From JAJYKN01 sp035516155 (lineage in GTDB: Bacteria; Nitrospirota; UBA9217), in NCBI GenBank assembly GCA_035516155.1, contig DATJAP010000011.1:1-64000 (forward strand): a DNA stretch of 64,000 nucleotides, in the 5' to 3' direction. The notes under the pieces are model-generated. The model did not search any database. It was given only the letters and a program-made list of their open reading frames with translations, and was not told where the DNA came from. This document shows, piece by piece, positions 52,158 through 61,677 of this stretch. Numbering within the stretch: the stretch's first letter is position 1; the number at the start of each line of letters is the position of its first letter. A program made the translations under genes and the position numbers.

Positions 52158-54080
52158 ATGAATATCACGTCTACCTCCGCTATAATAATTGCCGGTGGGA
52201 AAGGCACCAGAGTGGCCGGTGCCGCTAAGGACCTGCCGAAGTGCCTCATTCCGATTGGAGATAAACCTCTTTTACAGCATCAGATCGAATTCTTAAAAGC
52301 CAACGGTCTACTTAATATCAAAATTCTAATAGGCCATTTGGGCGATAAAATAGTCGGATACTTTGGAGATGGGACCTCATTCGGCGTCAATATATCCTAT
52401 TTCAAGGAGAAGTATCCGCTTGGAACAGCGGGGTGCGTTAAGGAATTCGAAACTGATATTGGCGATGAAGATTTTCTCGTATTGTATGGAGATATACTCG
52501 CCGAAATGAAACTCGCGGATCTTTTCCTTTTCCATGAATCAAATGCAGCAGCTGCAACATTGGTCGTGCATCCCAACGACCATCCCCATGATAGCGACAT
52601 TGTTGTTCTTGATGAGCGCTCAGCAATATCTGCGATCATTCAGAAAGACAATAAATCCGGATTTTATCCCAATTGTGTCAATGCTGCGATCTATGTACTG
52701 TCGAAGCGGGTATTTAAATACATTGACAAGGATCGTTTCTCTGACTTTATGAAAGATGTGTTTCCTAAAATGTTAATGCATGGAGAGAGACTGTGCGGTT
52801 ACCGGACAGCTGAATACATAAAGGATATGGGCACAGTCGAAAGGTTAGCGGAGGTCCGGGCTGATTTTGCGGACGGTAGACTAGGCCGATTTCAGAAAGG
52901 GCAACAACGGCCGGCGATTTTCATGGACCGAGACGGTACCATTGTAAAGAAAATTGATCTACTCAGACGGGAGGAAGAGCTCACTATTTATCCTTTTTCT
53001 GCTCAAGCCATCAGGAGGATTAATAATTCAAATTATCTTGCAATACTCATCACAAATCAACCTGTGATAGCAAGAAACTTGTGCACACCGAACGAACTCA
53101 AAATGATTCACAACAAGTTGGAAACACTCTTGGGTCAGGAGAAGGCATATCTCAATGATATTTGCTATTGTCCTCACCATCCAGATGGCGGTTATCCTGG
53201 AGAAAACAGTGCCCTCAAAATAGACTGTGAATGCCGGAAACCGAAGACCGGCATGATTCAGTACGCTGCAGAACGGTACAATATTGACTTAAAGGCTTCA
53301 TGGATGATCGGTGACACAACAGCGGACATACAAACGGGAATCAATGCGGGGCAGAAGACGATTCTGGTCCGCACCGGAGATGCAGGGAAAGATCAAAAGT
53401 GGCGAATTGACCCTGACTATACCTTTGATGATGTCGAGCAGGCAATAGATTTCATACTGATGTCCCGAGATTTGTATAGCTCTTATATTAGAGCAATCCT
53501 TGATAAGATTCATGTCCAAAAAGACGCCACTCCGATAGTCATCTCCATTGGGGGGCTGGCAAGATCCGGAAAGTCTACTTTTGCAGCATATTTGAAAAAC
53601 AGTATCCTGGAAGCGAACCTATCTTGCCAGGTATTGTCGCTGGACAGTTGGTTGCTGAATTTAAATGAGAGGAACGGCAAGCAAAACGTCAGGGAGCGAT
53701 ACAGATATCGCGATATTGAGCGAGATGTCAGAGAGGCAATAGACGGAAAAGATGTTGTTATCAAACGGTATAACCCTTTCACGAGAGCCGTGGATTCAAC
53801 CCGTATTTTTTCTCTTGGAAGTTCCAGATGTTTAATCATAGAAGGGGTTCCGGCAATGGACATAGCCGGACTTAGAAATATGTCAAAATTAAAAATATAT
53901 GTCGATTGCGATGAGTCAATCAGGCGTGAAAGGCTTTTGCGCTTCTATCGTTGGAAAGAAATGCAGGATAAACAAATTACCGAAATCCTTTGCGAACGCA
54001 ACCAGGACGAAACCCCTTACATTGTTGATTCAAAGAAATATGCGGACATCGTGATAACTCTTCAAGGAAGGTTCACATGA
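52158..54080 (+). CDS. three-domain fusion: heptose-1-P guanylyltransferase, GmhB-type HAD phosphatase and P-loop kinase
   Basis: A 640-residue protein. Residues 1-235 are a sugar nucleotidyltransferase (IIIAGGKGTRVAGAAKDLPK) of the HddC type. Residues ~250-430 are a HAD-IIIA phosphatase (FMDRDGTIVKKI, ILITNQP, the Zn-binding CYCPHHPDGG ... CECRKPKTGM, and MIGDTTADI) of the GmhB type, which removes the 7-phosphate of heptose 1,7-bisphosphate. Residues ~445-640 are a uridine-kinase-like P-loop domain (GGLARSGKSTFAAYL). The next two genes complete GDP-D-glycero-alpha-D-manno-heptose synthesis. The third domain has no assigned step, since HddA already provides the kinase. Confidence 0.85.
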   Translation: MNITSTSAIIIAGGKGTRVAGAAKDLPKCLIPIGDKPLLQHQIEFLKANGLLNIKILIGHLGDKIVGYFGDGTSFGVNISYFKEKYPLGTAGCVKEFETDIGDEDFLVLYGDILAEMKLADLFLFHESNAAAATLVVHPNDHPHDSDIVVLDERSAISAIIQKDNKSGFYPNCVNAAIYVLSKRVFKYIDKDRFSDFMKDVFPKMLMHGERLCGYRTAEYIKDMGTVERLAEVRADFADGRLGRFQKGQQRPAIFMDRDGTIVKKIDLLRREEELTIYPFSAQAIRRINNSNYLAILITNQPVIARNLCTPNELKMIHNKLETLLGQEKAYLNDICYCPHHPDGGYPGENSALKIDCECRKPKTGMIQYAAERYNIDLKASWMIGDTTADIQTGINAGQKTILVRTGDAGKDQKWRIDPDYTFDDVEQAIDFILMSRDLYSSYIRAILDKIHVQKDATPIVISIGGLARSGKSTFAAYLKNSILEANLSCQVLSLDSWLLNLNERNGKQNVRERYRYRDIERDVREAIDGKDVVIKRYNPFTRAVDSTRIFSLGSSRCLIIEGVPAMDIAGLRNMSKLKIYVDCDESIRRERLLRFYRWKEMQDKQITEILCERNQDETPYIVDSKKYADIVITLQGRFT

Positions 54081-55054
54081 TTATTACAAGGACGCCATTT
54101 AGAATCAGTTTTGCAGGCGGGGGCAGCGACTTGAGGGACTATTATTCGAAGTACGGCGGATCGGTTGTCAGTACCTCTATCAACAAGTATATTTACCTTT
54201 CTATGCATCCTTACTTCCACGAGAAAAGATATTTCTTAAAATATTCGAAAAATGAACTTGTTGATGACGTGAACCGAGTAGAGCACAAAATCATCAGGAA
54301 GGTATTTCAAGATTACGCAATTGCCGGCGTTGATTTCAATTCCAGTGCTGATGTGCCCGCTAGTACAGGGCTTGGTTCTTCCTCCGCATTCACGGTTGGC
54401 CTAACCAATCTTTGCAATGCTTTCACAAGTAAATACATGAGTCAAGAGGACATGGCGGCATATGCCTGTACCGTGGAAATCGACAAACTCGGTGAACCCA
54501 TTGGCAAGCAGGACCAGTATGCCTGCGCTGTTGGAGGAATCAATTTCATCCGCTTCAACAGCGACGAATCGGTTGTGGTTGAAAAGATCCTGTTGAAAAA
54601 GGAAAAGGCCGAGGAACTTGAGAAGAATCTTCTTCTCTTCTATATGGGGAGTACCCGGTCAGCGAGTTCCATTCTCAGTGAACAGAAACAGAATCTTTCC
54701 GAAAATAACGGTAAATTGAAGAATCTACATAAGATGGTCGAGCTTTCAAAGGTACTGAAACGTGAACTGCAGAATAATAATGTGGATTCATTGGGAGAGA
54801 TACTCCATGCTGGATGGATTTACAAGAGGGAGTTGGCCTCATCCATAACAAATGAGACAATCGACTGCTACTACAATACGGCGATAAAGAATGGGGCTAT
54901 CGGGGGAAAGCTTCTTGGGGCTGGAGGGGGAGGTTTCCTGCTGCTTTATGTGAGAAGACAAGAGCATGAGAGGCTACGAAGAGCATTGAGCGACTTGAGT
55001 GAATTCCAATTTAAATTTGAAACTATAGGGTCAACAGTCATCTATTATGACTGA
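54077..55054 (+). CDS. hddA: GHMP kinase, D-glycero-alpha-D-manno-heptose 7-phosphate kinase (HddA-like)
   Basis: A 325-residue protein. It has the GHMP-kinase layout: MIITRTPFRISFAGGGSDL at the N-terminus, PASTGLGSSSAFTVGL as the ATP-binding loop (about residue 95), GEPIGKQDQYACAVGG, and GAIGGKLLGAGGGGFLLLYV near the C-terminus. This matches HddA/WcbL-type heptose kinases, which phosphorylate C1 of heptose 7-phosphate. Start and previous stop overlap (ATGA), and GmhA follows 18 bp later. Confidence 0.88.
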   Translation: MIITRTPFRISFAGGGSDLRDYYSKYGGSVVSTSINKYIYLSMHPYFHEKRYFLKYSKNELVDDVNRVEHKIIRKVFQDYAIAGVDFNSSADVPASTGLGSSSAFTVGLTNLCNAFTSKYMSQEDMAAYACTVEIDKLGEPIGKQDQYACAVGGINFIRFNSDESVVVEKILLKKEKAEELEKNLLLFYMGSTRSASSILSEQKQNLSENNGKLKNLHKMVELSKVLKRELQNNNVDSLGEILHAGWIYKRELASSITNETIDCYYNTAIKNGAIGGKLLGAGGGGFLLLYVRRQEHERLRRALSDLSEFQFKFETIGSTVIYYD

Positions 55055-55072
55055 CCAGAGGCGGAGGCGCAC

Positions 55073-55651
55073 ATGACTTTTACCGTTCTTATTGATCAGT
55101 ATCTAGAGAAGCTCCAGCGTACTATTGACGCCTTGGACCGAAGACAGCTTAACAAACTGGCTGAATTACTTATGGATGCCTACCAAAGAGATGCGAATAT
55201 ATTCATCTGCGGCAATGGTGGAAGCGCATTGACGGCCTCACACTTTGCGTGCGATTTGAACAAGGGTGCGAGCTACGGTTTAGAGAAGAGATGGAGGGTC
55301 ATTGCTTTGACTGACAACCTGGCAACCATTATGGCTTATGCAAACGACGTGTCCTATGACGAAGTATTCGTGGAACAGTTAAAGAATTTTATGAAGCCAA
55401 AAGATGTCATTATTGCCATATCGGGAAGTGGAAATTCCGTCAATGTCCTGAAAGCAATAAAATACGCCCGCGAAAAGGGCGGCATGACTATAGGTCTTAC
55501 CGGGTATGATGGAGGCTCCTTGGCGAAGATAGCCAATTTAGCTCTCAATGCCAATATCAATGATATGCAGATATCCGAAGACATCCATATGATCACTAGC
55601 CACCTCATCATGAGTGCTCTCAAGCAAACTACTCCGGGGAGCAATAAATAG
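55073..55651 (+). CDS. gmhA: phosphoheptose isomerase (sedoheptulose-7-phosphate isomerase)
   Basis: A 192-residue SIS-domain protein of normal length. FICGNGGSALTASHFACDL carries the sugar-phosphate loop and the catalytic His region, DVIIAISGSGNSVNVLKA a second SIS motif, and the late EDIHMITSHLIMSAL the conserved His/Glu segment. It makes D-glycero-D-manno-heptose 7-phosphate from sedoheptulose 7-phosphate, the first step of the pathway finished by the two preceding genes. GGAGG lies upstream. Confidence 0.9.
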   Translation: MTFTVLIDQYLEKLQRTIDALDRRQLNKLAELLMDAYQRDANIFICGNGGSALTASHFACDLNKGASYGLEKRWRVIALTDNLATIMAYANDVSYDEVFVEQLKNFMKPKDVIIAISGSGNSVNVLKAIKYAREKGGMTIGLTGYDGGSLAKIANLALNANINDMQISEDIHMITSHLIMSALKQTTPGSNK

Positions 55652-55696
55652 CTTGCATTGGGACAGGAAATAATATTGCACGAAAGAGTTTGAAAC

Positions 55697-57268
55697 ATGA
55701 ATAAGTTAAAAGCCCATCTCGCAGATCTTCGGATACAGATTGCCGTCCTGGCGGTACTCTTCATAGTAGCCTATTACGTTCCGCTCAAAACCATGGCAAA
55801 AATATGGTGGGAGAACGAGGACTACTCCTATGGATTTATGATCCCGCTCGCGTCGGCCTATCTGCTCTGGGAGAACCGGAAAAGCCTCGGCGCGATCCCG
55901 GTCAGGAGCGCATGGGGTGGACTTCCGGTGCTGTTGCTGTTCACCCTGCTCTCCCTCTACGGGATCCTCGGCTCCAGTGGAAATGTCTCAATGCCGTCCA
56001 TACCCGTGCTGATCGTGCTGTTCACCCTGTTCTGCTTTGGGGTCGAAGCGGTCAAGCGACTGATGCTTCCGCTGGGGTTCCTCTTTTTCATGGTTCCTCT
56101 TCCCGCGATCATCGAGCGGTATCTCGGTCTGCAACTCAAAGCCATATCCACCAGACTAGGAGGAGAGTTCATCGCCCTGTGCAATATTCCGGTCAACATA
56201 AGCGGCAATATTATCGATCTTGGCGTGATGCAGCTGCAAGTTGTGGACGCATGCAGCGGCATGCGCTATATTTTCCCGCTGCTCGCTCTGGGATTACTTT
56301 TTGCGCATTTTTTCGAGAGAGCATTTTGGAAGAAGATAGTCTGCGTTCTCGTGACCATTCCCGTGGGCGTCATGTTCAATGCATTGCGGATCGGGCTCAC
56401 GGGGGTGCTCATGGAACGCTTCGGCCCCAGCGTCGCACAGGGGTTCTTTCATGACCTGGAGGGCTGGATCGTGTTCGTGTTCGCCTTCATCATGCTATTT
56501 GCCGTCAGGTGGGTTCTAAGGATATTCCCGCCCCGGGCTGGGGTTGGCCGGCAGCCGACTGCCCCGGAAGCCGGTCCAGTCCCGTTAGCGGCGACAGAGC
56601 GGGGGAAGACGACGTCCGCATTTCTGGTTGCTGCGGGGGTCCTAATGGCCGTCGCGGCACTCAGCCTAAGCACGAGTACCCTGCCACCCGTTGTCATCAC
56701 GGGTGGCATCGAGAGCCTGCCTCTGGTTATCGGACCATGGAAAGGGAGTCAGGAAATCATCAACTCGGTCATGGTTCAGGAATCAGGCGCTGAACAGGCC
56801 TTCAGCGGATATTTCACAGACCGGTCCGGTGGCCGTGTGTCGCTTTACGTCGGGTACCGGAGTTCGGCATTCCTTGCCAATGAGAACTTCTTTCATAGCC
56901 CCACAGTATGCATCCCTTCCTCGGGGTGGGTGGAACGAGACGTGAAACGAAGAACAATCACCGGCGTCCCCCCATTTGGTTCCCTCGAGGTCATGACGAT
57001 GGTCATCGAAAAGGAAGGGATACGGCAGCTCGTTTACTTCTGGTTCCAAACCAAGAACCGAGCTACGTACGACAAGAACATTAACCGGTTCCATCTTTCG
57101 CTTCATGCCCTCCAACGCGACAACACCTATGACCTGTTTCTGCGCCCGATCACGCCCATCGACGGGACGGAGAGGATCGAAAATGCCGAGCAGAGGCTCG
57201 ACACGTTCATACGGGACCTGATGCCTGTTCTTCTTCAGTTCCTGAAAGAAAAGCAGGTCACCACATAG
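55697..57268 (+). CDS. exosortase fused to EpsI domain (XrtD-like, VPLPA-CTERM type)
   Basis: A 523-residue protein. The N-terminal ~290 residues hold about eight membrane helices and the exosortase triad: Cys186 in VDACSGMRY, Arg231 in FNALRIGLT and His252 in FFHDLEGW. One more helix near residue 315 leads into a periplasmic EpsI domain (about 340-515: SLPLVIGPWKGSQEI, VSLYVGYRSSAF, SPTVCIPSSGWVE, VYFWFQTKNR). Exosortase-EpsI fusions are typical of exosortase D, which handles VPLPA-CTERM signals; the protein at 12044 carries such a tag. It lies directly before the polymer initiation and export genes. Confidence 0.9.
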   Translation: MNKLKAHLADLRIQIAVLAVLFIVAYYVPLKTMAKIWWENEDYSYGFMIPLASAYLLWENRKSLGAIPVRSAWGGLPVLLLFTLLSLYGILGSSGNVSMPSIPVLIVLFTLFCFGVEAVKRLMLPLGFLFFMVPLPAIIERYLGLQLKAISTRLGGEFIALCNIPVNISGNIIDLGVMQLQVVDACSGMRYIFPLLALGLLFAHFFERAFWKKIVCVLVTIPVGVMFNALRIGLTGVLMERFGPSVAQGFFHDLEGWIVFVFAFIMLFAVRWVLRIFPPRAGVGRQPTAPEAGPVPLAATERGKTTSAFLVAAGVLMAVAALSLSTSTLPPVVITGGIESLPLVIGPWKGSQEIINSVMVQESGAEQAFSGYFTDRSGGRVSLYVGYRSSAFLANENFFHSPTVCIPSSGWVERDVKRRTITGVPPFGSLEVMTMVIEKEGIRQLVYFWFQTKNRATYDKNINRFHLSLHALQRDNTYDLFLRPITPIDGTERIENAEQRLDTFIRDLMPVLLQFLKEKQVTT

Positions 57269-57282
57269 GTATTCCCCCCCTT

Positions 57283-58926
57283 ATGCTATATCTCTCGACT
57301 ATGATGCTCTCGGTATTCATCACTGTAAGCCTGATACCCATGATGAGCTGGCTTGCGGACAAGTACCAGGTTATGGACCTTCCCAATCCCCGGAAGATCC
57401 ATGTCCGTCCGGTGCCGAGGATCGGGGGGCTAGCGATGGCCGTTGGTGTCTTTATCCCCATCGTTCTTTGGGCCCTCGCCAACGAGTTCGTGCGGGCTTT
57501 TATCGCGGCAACGAGCCTCCTGGTCATCTTTGGATTCATCGACGACATGAAAGGGCTCGGATACCAGGTGAAATTCGGCGGGCAGATCCTTGCGGCCCTG
57601 ATCATAATATTCTACGGCGGGCTCAAGATCAGCTCCCTCGGTAGCCTTCTGCCGGGAGACATGCAGCTGACCGAATCGCTGAAGATCATGCTTACCTTGG
57701 TGTCAATCGTCGGCGTCACGAACGCGGTGAACTTGGCCGACGGCCTCGACGGGCTTGCCGGGGGTATCTCGCTGCTCAGCTTCTGCTGCATTGGATATCT
57801 CGCATATCTTGACGGCAGTAACACGGTCCTGCTCATAACCGTGGCCGTGGCTGGTGCGATATTCGGATTTCTCCGGTTCAATACCTATCCCGCTAGTCTC
57901 TTCATGGGCGATACAGGAAGTCAGCTGCTGGGGTTCTCCGCGATCGTGCTGGCGATTAAGACGACTCAAGGCAATACTCCTCTGAGTCCCGTGCTGCCGC
58001 TTATCATCCTTGGCTTACCCGTGCTCGACACACTGAGCGTCATGGTGCACAGAATCAGCCGGGGCAGGTCGCCTTTTTCGCCGGACAAGAATCATTTTCA
58101 TCACCGGTTGATCAAGTTTGGGCTTTCCCACTCCGAAGCGGTGTTCGTCATATACGTGATACAGGCGCTGATGATCCTCGCCGCCATCTACTTCAAATAT
58201 TATTCCGACTGGATTCTCATTGCCGGCTACTGTACCTTCTCCATGGTTGTTGTCAGAATGTTCGCCGTTGTGGACCGCAAGGCCCTCCGGTTCCCGCGTT
58301 TTCGCATCATGGAGGCGGCCGTCAAGGGTCGGCTGCGGAAAATAAAGGAAAACAACTACATCATCAGGTTCTCCTTCGGCGTATTGAAACTGGTCATCCC
58401 CCTTCTCCTGCTGTTTTCCTGCTTCATTCCCGCACGGATCCCGGAGCATGTCTCAATCACGGCCCTCTGCTTCAGTGTGCTGATTCTAGGGGTATTTCTA
58501 GCGCGGAAGAGATACTTAGGGTCGAGTCTGCGACTCGTGCTCTATCTGACTGTCCCCCTCGTTCTCTATTGCATTGAGGAGGGAAGAGCGGCCTGGATGA
58601 ACGAAAAGGCGTTGTTTCTGTACCGGCTGTGCTTCGGCATCATTGCTGTATTCATTATGCTCACGGTCAAGTTCTCGAAACGATCGCAAGGTTTCAGAAT
58701 GTCGACCATGGACTTTCTGATCGTCTTCATTGCCGTGACCGTACCCAATTTGACAGGTCAGCTGGCACAGCATTTCAATTTGGGCCTGCTGGCAGTGGAG
58801 ATTATTGTATTCTTTTTCGGCTATGAAGTGGTGATCAACGAACTTCGGGAAAAGTTCGATACCCTCACGATGGCGACGTTTGCCGCAATGGTGGTTCTCA
58901 GTGTTCGAGGATACGTGGGAGTTTGA
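57283..58926 (+). CDS. WecA/MraY-type undecaprenyl-phosphate sugar-1-phosphate transferase with C-terminal membrane extension
   Basis: A 547-residue protein. Residues 1-330 are the transferase: VMDLPNPRKIHVRPVPRIGG, IDDMKGLGY (DD motif), NAVNLADGLDGLAGG, RFNTYPASLFMGDTGSQLLG and NHFHHRLIKFG (HxHHR). It would start each repeat unit by moving a sugar-1-phosphate, probably a HexNAc, onto the lipid carrier. The C-terminal ~200 residues carry five or six more helices and are not part of normal WecA (about 350 residues); their role is unknown. Confidence 0.88.
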   Translation: MLYLSTMMLSVFITVSLIPMMSWLADKYQVMDLPNPRKIHVRPVPRIGGLAMAVGVFIPIVLWALANEFVRAFIAATSLLVIFGFIDDMKGLGYQVKFGGQILAALIIIFYGGLKISSLGSLLPGDMQLTESLKIMLTLVSIVGVTNAVNLADGLDGLAGGISLLSFCCIGYLAYLDGSNTVLLITVAVAGAIFGFLRFNTYPASLFMGDTGSQLLGFSAIVLAIKTTQGNTPLSPVLPLIILGLPVLDTLSVMVHRISRGRSPFSPDKNHFHHRLIKFGLSHSEAVFVIYVIQALMILAAIYFKYYSDWILIAGYCTFSMVVVRMFAVVDRKALRFPRFRIMEAAVKGRLRKIKENNYIIRFSFGVLKLVIPLLLLFSCFIPARIPEHVSITALCFSVLILGVFLARKRYLGSSLRLVLYLTVPLVLYCIEEGRAAWMNEKALFLYRLCFGIIAVFIMLTVKFSKRSQGFRMSTMDFLIVFIAVTVPNLTGQLAQHFNLGLLAVEIIVFFFGYEVVINELREKFDTLTMATFAAMVVLSVRGYVGV

Positions 58927-59057
58927 GAGGGCTTCCGGCAGGAACGGGCTCCTTCCGGGGGAAGACACTCGGTGCAACTAAAACGAAGCCAGGATCCGAT
59001 AATAGTGGACAATGGCTGGGAAATATTTTCCGGCAGTGGAAAAGGGAGGCGTGGAAC

Positions 59058-61052
59058 ATGTGTATAAAGAACAGAGTGCTTCTGGGAATCGTTGCGTTGT
59101 TGGCCGTCATGATCACGGTATCCTGCGGTGGGCCGGAACAGAAAAAGGCCCAGTTTTTAAACAAAGGCAAAGCGCTTTATGAAAAAGGGGAATATGCTAA
59201 AGCACAGCTGGAGTTCAGAAATGCAATCCAGATCGATGTCAAGTATGCCGATGCCTATTATATGCTGGGAATGACCGCCTTGAGGTCCGGCAACCCACGT
59301 GGAGCCTACGGCGGTTTCGCCAAGGCTATCGAACTGAATCCTCGGCATTGGGACGCCCAGCTGCAGGTGGGATGGTTCCTCCTGGGCAGCGGCAATACCC
59401 GTGAAGCCATGGACAAGGCCGAACTTATACTGAAGAGCAACCCGGCATACGAGGACGCCTTCATCTTGAAGGGGGCGGTGTTGTTGAAGAAAAAGGATAT
59501 GGACGGGGCCCGTAAATATTTCGAGTCGGTGCTTGGCCGCGACGTGCATAAGCCTGAGGGTTACCTCCTGCTGACCTCGGTCTACGCTGAGAAGGACGAC
59601 GCGGTCAACGTCGAGCGGGTCCTGCTGGACGGCATCAGGGAAAATCAGAAGTCCGTCCCCCTTTATCTTGGCCTTGCCGATCTTTATGTAAAGAAGAAAC
59701 GGATGGACGATGCCATCCGCCAGATGCAGAAGGTAGTCGAGATAGAACCGAATGTGAACCGGCATCGCCTGAACTTGGCCGCGCTCTACTGGCAGTCGAG
59801 CAGGGAGCAGCAGGCAAAGGATGTTCTGAATTCATACGTACAGACGGATCCCAAAAAAGAGGACCGCTGGATCCAAGCTGCCCAGTTCTACATAGCGCGA
59901 AACAAACTCGGCGACGGTGAGGAGCAGTTGAAAGAAGGGATTCGGCAGAATGGAAAGAGCTTTCCGATCCGTTTCGCCCTGAGCGCCTACTATTTTGATT
60001 CCAATCGACCAGACGAGGGGCTTGCCGTCCTGCAGGACTGTCTGAAATTGGAACGGAATGCCGCCAATCCCAATATCCTGCACACTAAAAATTCCCTGGC
60101 AGAGTTCTATATTTCCCGTTCGGAGCTGGACAAGGCAAAACAGTATGTCGACGAGGTGATCAAAGAAAGCCCGAAGGACGTTGATGCTAACTATCTCGCG
60201 GGAACCATTCACCTCAGGAAGCAGGAGGCTCTGCAGGCCGTGTCATCGTTCAGGACCGTGATAAACGAACGGCAGGAGTTCATTCCCGGGTACGTCGGCT
60301 TGGCGGATGCCCACCTGTTGAACAAAGAGTATAAACTGGCCTTTGATACGCTCCAGAATGCATTGAAGATCGCACCGAAGTCCCGCGAGGTGATCCGCGT
60401 CATGGCCCGCGTCTACGCCGTGCAGAAGGATTTCAAGAATGCCGAGACAGAGTTTCGCCAGCTTCTGACCGCCAACCCCAAGGACCTTGAGGTGCATGCC
60501 GATCTGGGGGACCTGATGCTTTTAGCGGGAGACGCGCGGCGGGCGGAAGGGGAGTATCTGGTCATCAAGCGGCTTGCCCCGAACAATCCGGTGAGCTATG
60601 TGAAGCTGAGCGCCCTCTACGGAAGCCAGAAGAAATGGGATAAGGCCATAGACGAACTGGAGCGAGCGGTACGCACCCGTCCGGACCTCTGGGCGACGAC
60701 GAACGACCTGGCTTATCTCCTGACCGAATACGGTAACGGAAAAAAAGACCTAGACCGCGCCCTTGCACTTGCCGAGAAGGCGAGAACACTGAATCCAGAT
60801 AATCCGTCGGTGTTTGACACCCTTGGCTGGGTTAACTTCCGGAAGGGTGATGACAAGCAGGCAATCGAGTGGCTGGGGAAGGCTCAGGCCAAAAGCGCCG
60901 GGAGCCCCATCATTAACTACCATCTCGGGATGGCGTACAACCAGATCGGCATGCCGGAAAAGGCCAAGCAGTATCTGAAGATAGCCCTTGCATCGAAGGC
61001 TGCATTCCCCGGAAGGGGTCAAGCCGAAAAGACGATGGCGGCCATCCATTGA
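59058..61052 (+). CDS. TPR-repeat lipoprotein of PEP-CTERM/exosortase loci (PrsT-like)
   Basis: A 664-residue protein. ATG 59058 has GGGAGG eight bases upstream; the open frame to 58923 is an unsupported extension. A lipobox (AVMITVSCGG, Cys about 21) is followed by roughly fifteen tetratricopeptide repeats (for example KALYEKGEYAKAQLEFRNAI, LGMTALRSGNPRGAYGGFAK). This layout matches the PEP-CTERM system TPR-repeat lipoprotein, linked to exopolysaccharide assembly in the periplasm. It lies between the initiating transferase and the export protein. Confidence 0.88.
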   Translation: MCIKNRVLLGIVALLAVMITVSCGGPEQKKAQFLNKGKALYEKGEYAKAQLEFRNAIQIDVKYADAYYMLGMTALRSGNPRGAYGGFAKAIELNPRHWDAQLQVGWFLLGSGNTREAMDKAELILKSNPAYEDAFILKGAVLLKKKDMDGARKYFESVLGRDVHKPEGYLLLTSVYAEKDDAVNVERVLLDGIRENQKSVPLYLGLADLYVKKKRMDDAIRQMQKVVEIEPNVNRHRLNLAALYWQSSREQQAKDVLNSYVQTDPKKEDRWIQAAQFYIARNKLGDGEEQLKEGIRQNGKSFPIRFALSAYYFDSNRPDEGLAVLQDCLKLERNAANPNILHTKNSLAEFYISRSELDKAKQYVDEVIKESPKDVDANYLAGTIHLRKQEALQAVSSFRTVINERQEFIPGYVGLADAHLLNKEYKLAFDTLQNALKIAPKSREVIRVMARVYAVQKDFKNAETEFRQLLTANPKDLEVHADLGDLMLLAGDARRAEGEYLVIKRLAPNNPVSYVKLSALYGSQKKWDKAIDELERAVRTRPDLWATTNDLAYLLTEYGNGKKDLDRALALAEKARTLNPDNPSVFDTLGWVNFRKGDDKQAIEWLGKAQAKSAGSPIINYHLGMAYNQIGMPEKAKQYLKIALASKAAFPGRGQAEKTMAAIH

Positions 61053-61080
61053 TCTAAGAAAATGGAGGAGCAAAGCGATT

Positions 61081-61677
61081 ATGATACGTAAAATATTGGT
61101 GCTGTTGATGGTTGGACTGCTGGGTGTATGGTCTCCGGTCTTTTCCGAGGGATCGACCGAACCGGCCCTGTCGGCGGGTGAGGAGAGCATGGAGCAGGGC
61201 TATCTCATCGGTCCCAGCGATGTCCTCGAGGTATCCGTATGGAAGGACGAGGCCTTGACGAGATCCTGCGTGGTCAGGCCTGACGGGTTCATATCGTTCC
61301 CGCTTATTGGAGATGTGCCCGCAGCGGGCAAGACCGTGCTCGAACTGAAATCGGAGATGGAGCGCAAACTGAACCGGTTTGTTCCGGGAGTCGTCCTCCT
61401 CATCGACATAAAGCAGATCAACAGCCTAATCATCTATGTGATTGGCAAGGTGAACAATCCCGGCCGGTTCGTTTTGGGTGTCGATGTGACCGTCCTGCAG
61501 GCGCTGGCAGCGGCGGGGGGGCTCAATGTTTTCGCCAAAGGGCGCAAGATCAAAATATTCCGAAGCGGCAAAGATGAGACCACAATTTTTCCCTTCGATT
61601 ACGATGAAGTCGTGGATGGAAAGCACCTGGAACAGAATATCCATCTTATGCGAGGCGATGTCGTGGTCGTACCGTGA
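61081..61677 (+). CDS. polysaccharide export protein (Wza-like, EpsA/EpsE type)
   Basis: A 198-residue protein from ATG 61081 with GGAGGAG about twelve bases upstream. The signal peptide ends near PVFSEG and has no lipobox Cys. Poly_export domain: GYLIGPSDVLEVSVWKDEAL, RPDGFISFPLIGDVPAAGKT. An SLBB-type domain follows: YVIGKVNNPGRFVLGVDVTV and LQALAAAGGLNVFAKG. It is shorter than Wza (about 380), as is usual for exosortase-linked loci. It would form the outer-membrane pore with the barrel protein at 61674, whose start (GTGA) overlaps its stop. Confidence 0.9.
   Translation: MIRKILVLLMVGLLGVWSPVFSEGSTEPALSAGEESMEQGYLIGPSDVLEVSVWKDEALTRSCVVRPDGFISFPLIGDVPAAGKTVLELKSEMERKLNRFVPGVVLLIDIKQINSLIIYVIGKVNNPGRFVLGVDVTVLQALAAAGGLNVFAKGRKIKIFRSGKDETTIFPFDYDEVVDGKHLEQNIHLMRGDVVVVP

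Noticed and set aside
58923..59057. N-terminal extension of the TPR lipoprotein
   Set aside because: It would bury the lipobox signal peptide. The GGGAGG Shine-Dalgarno belongs to ATG 59058.
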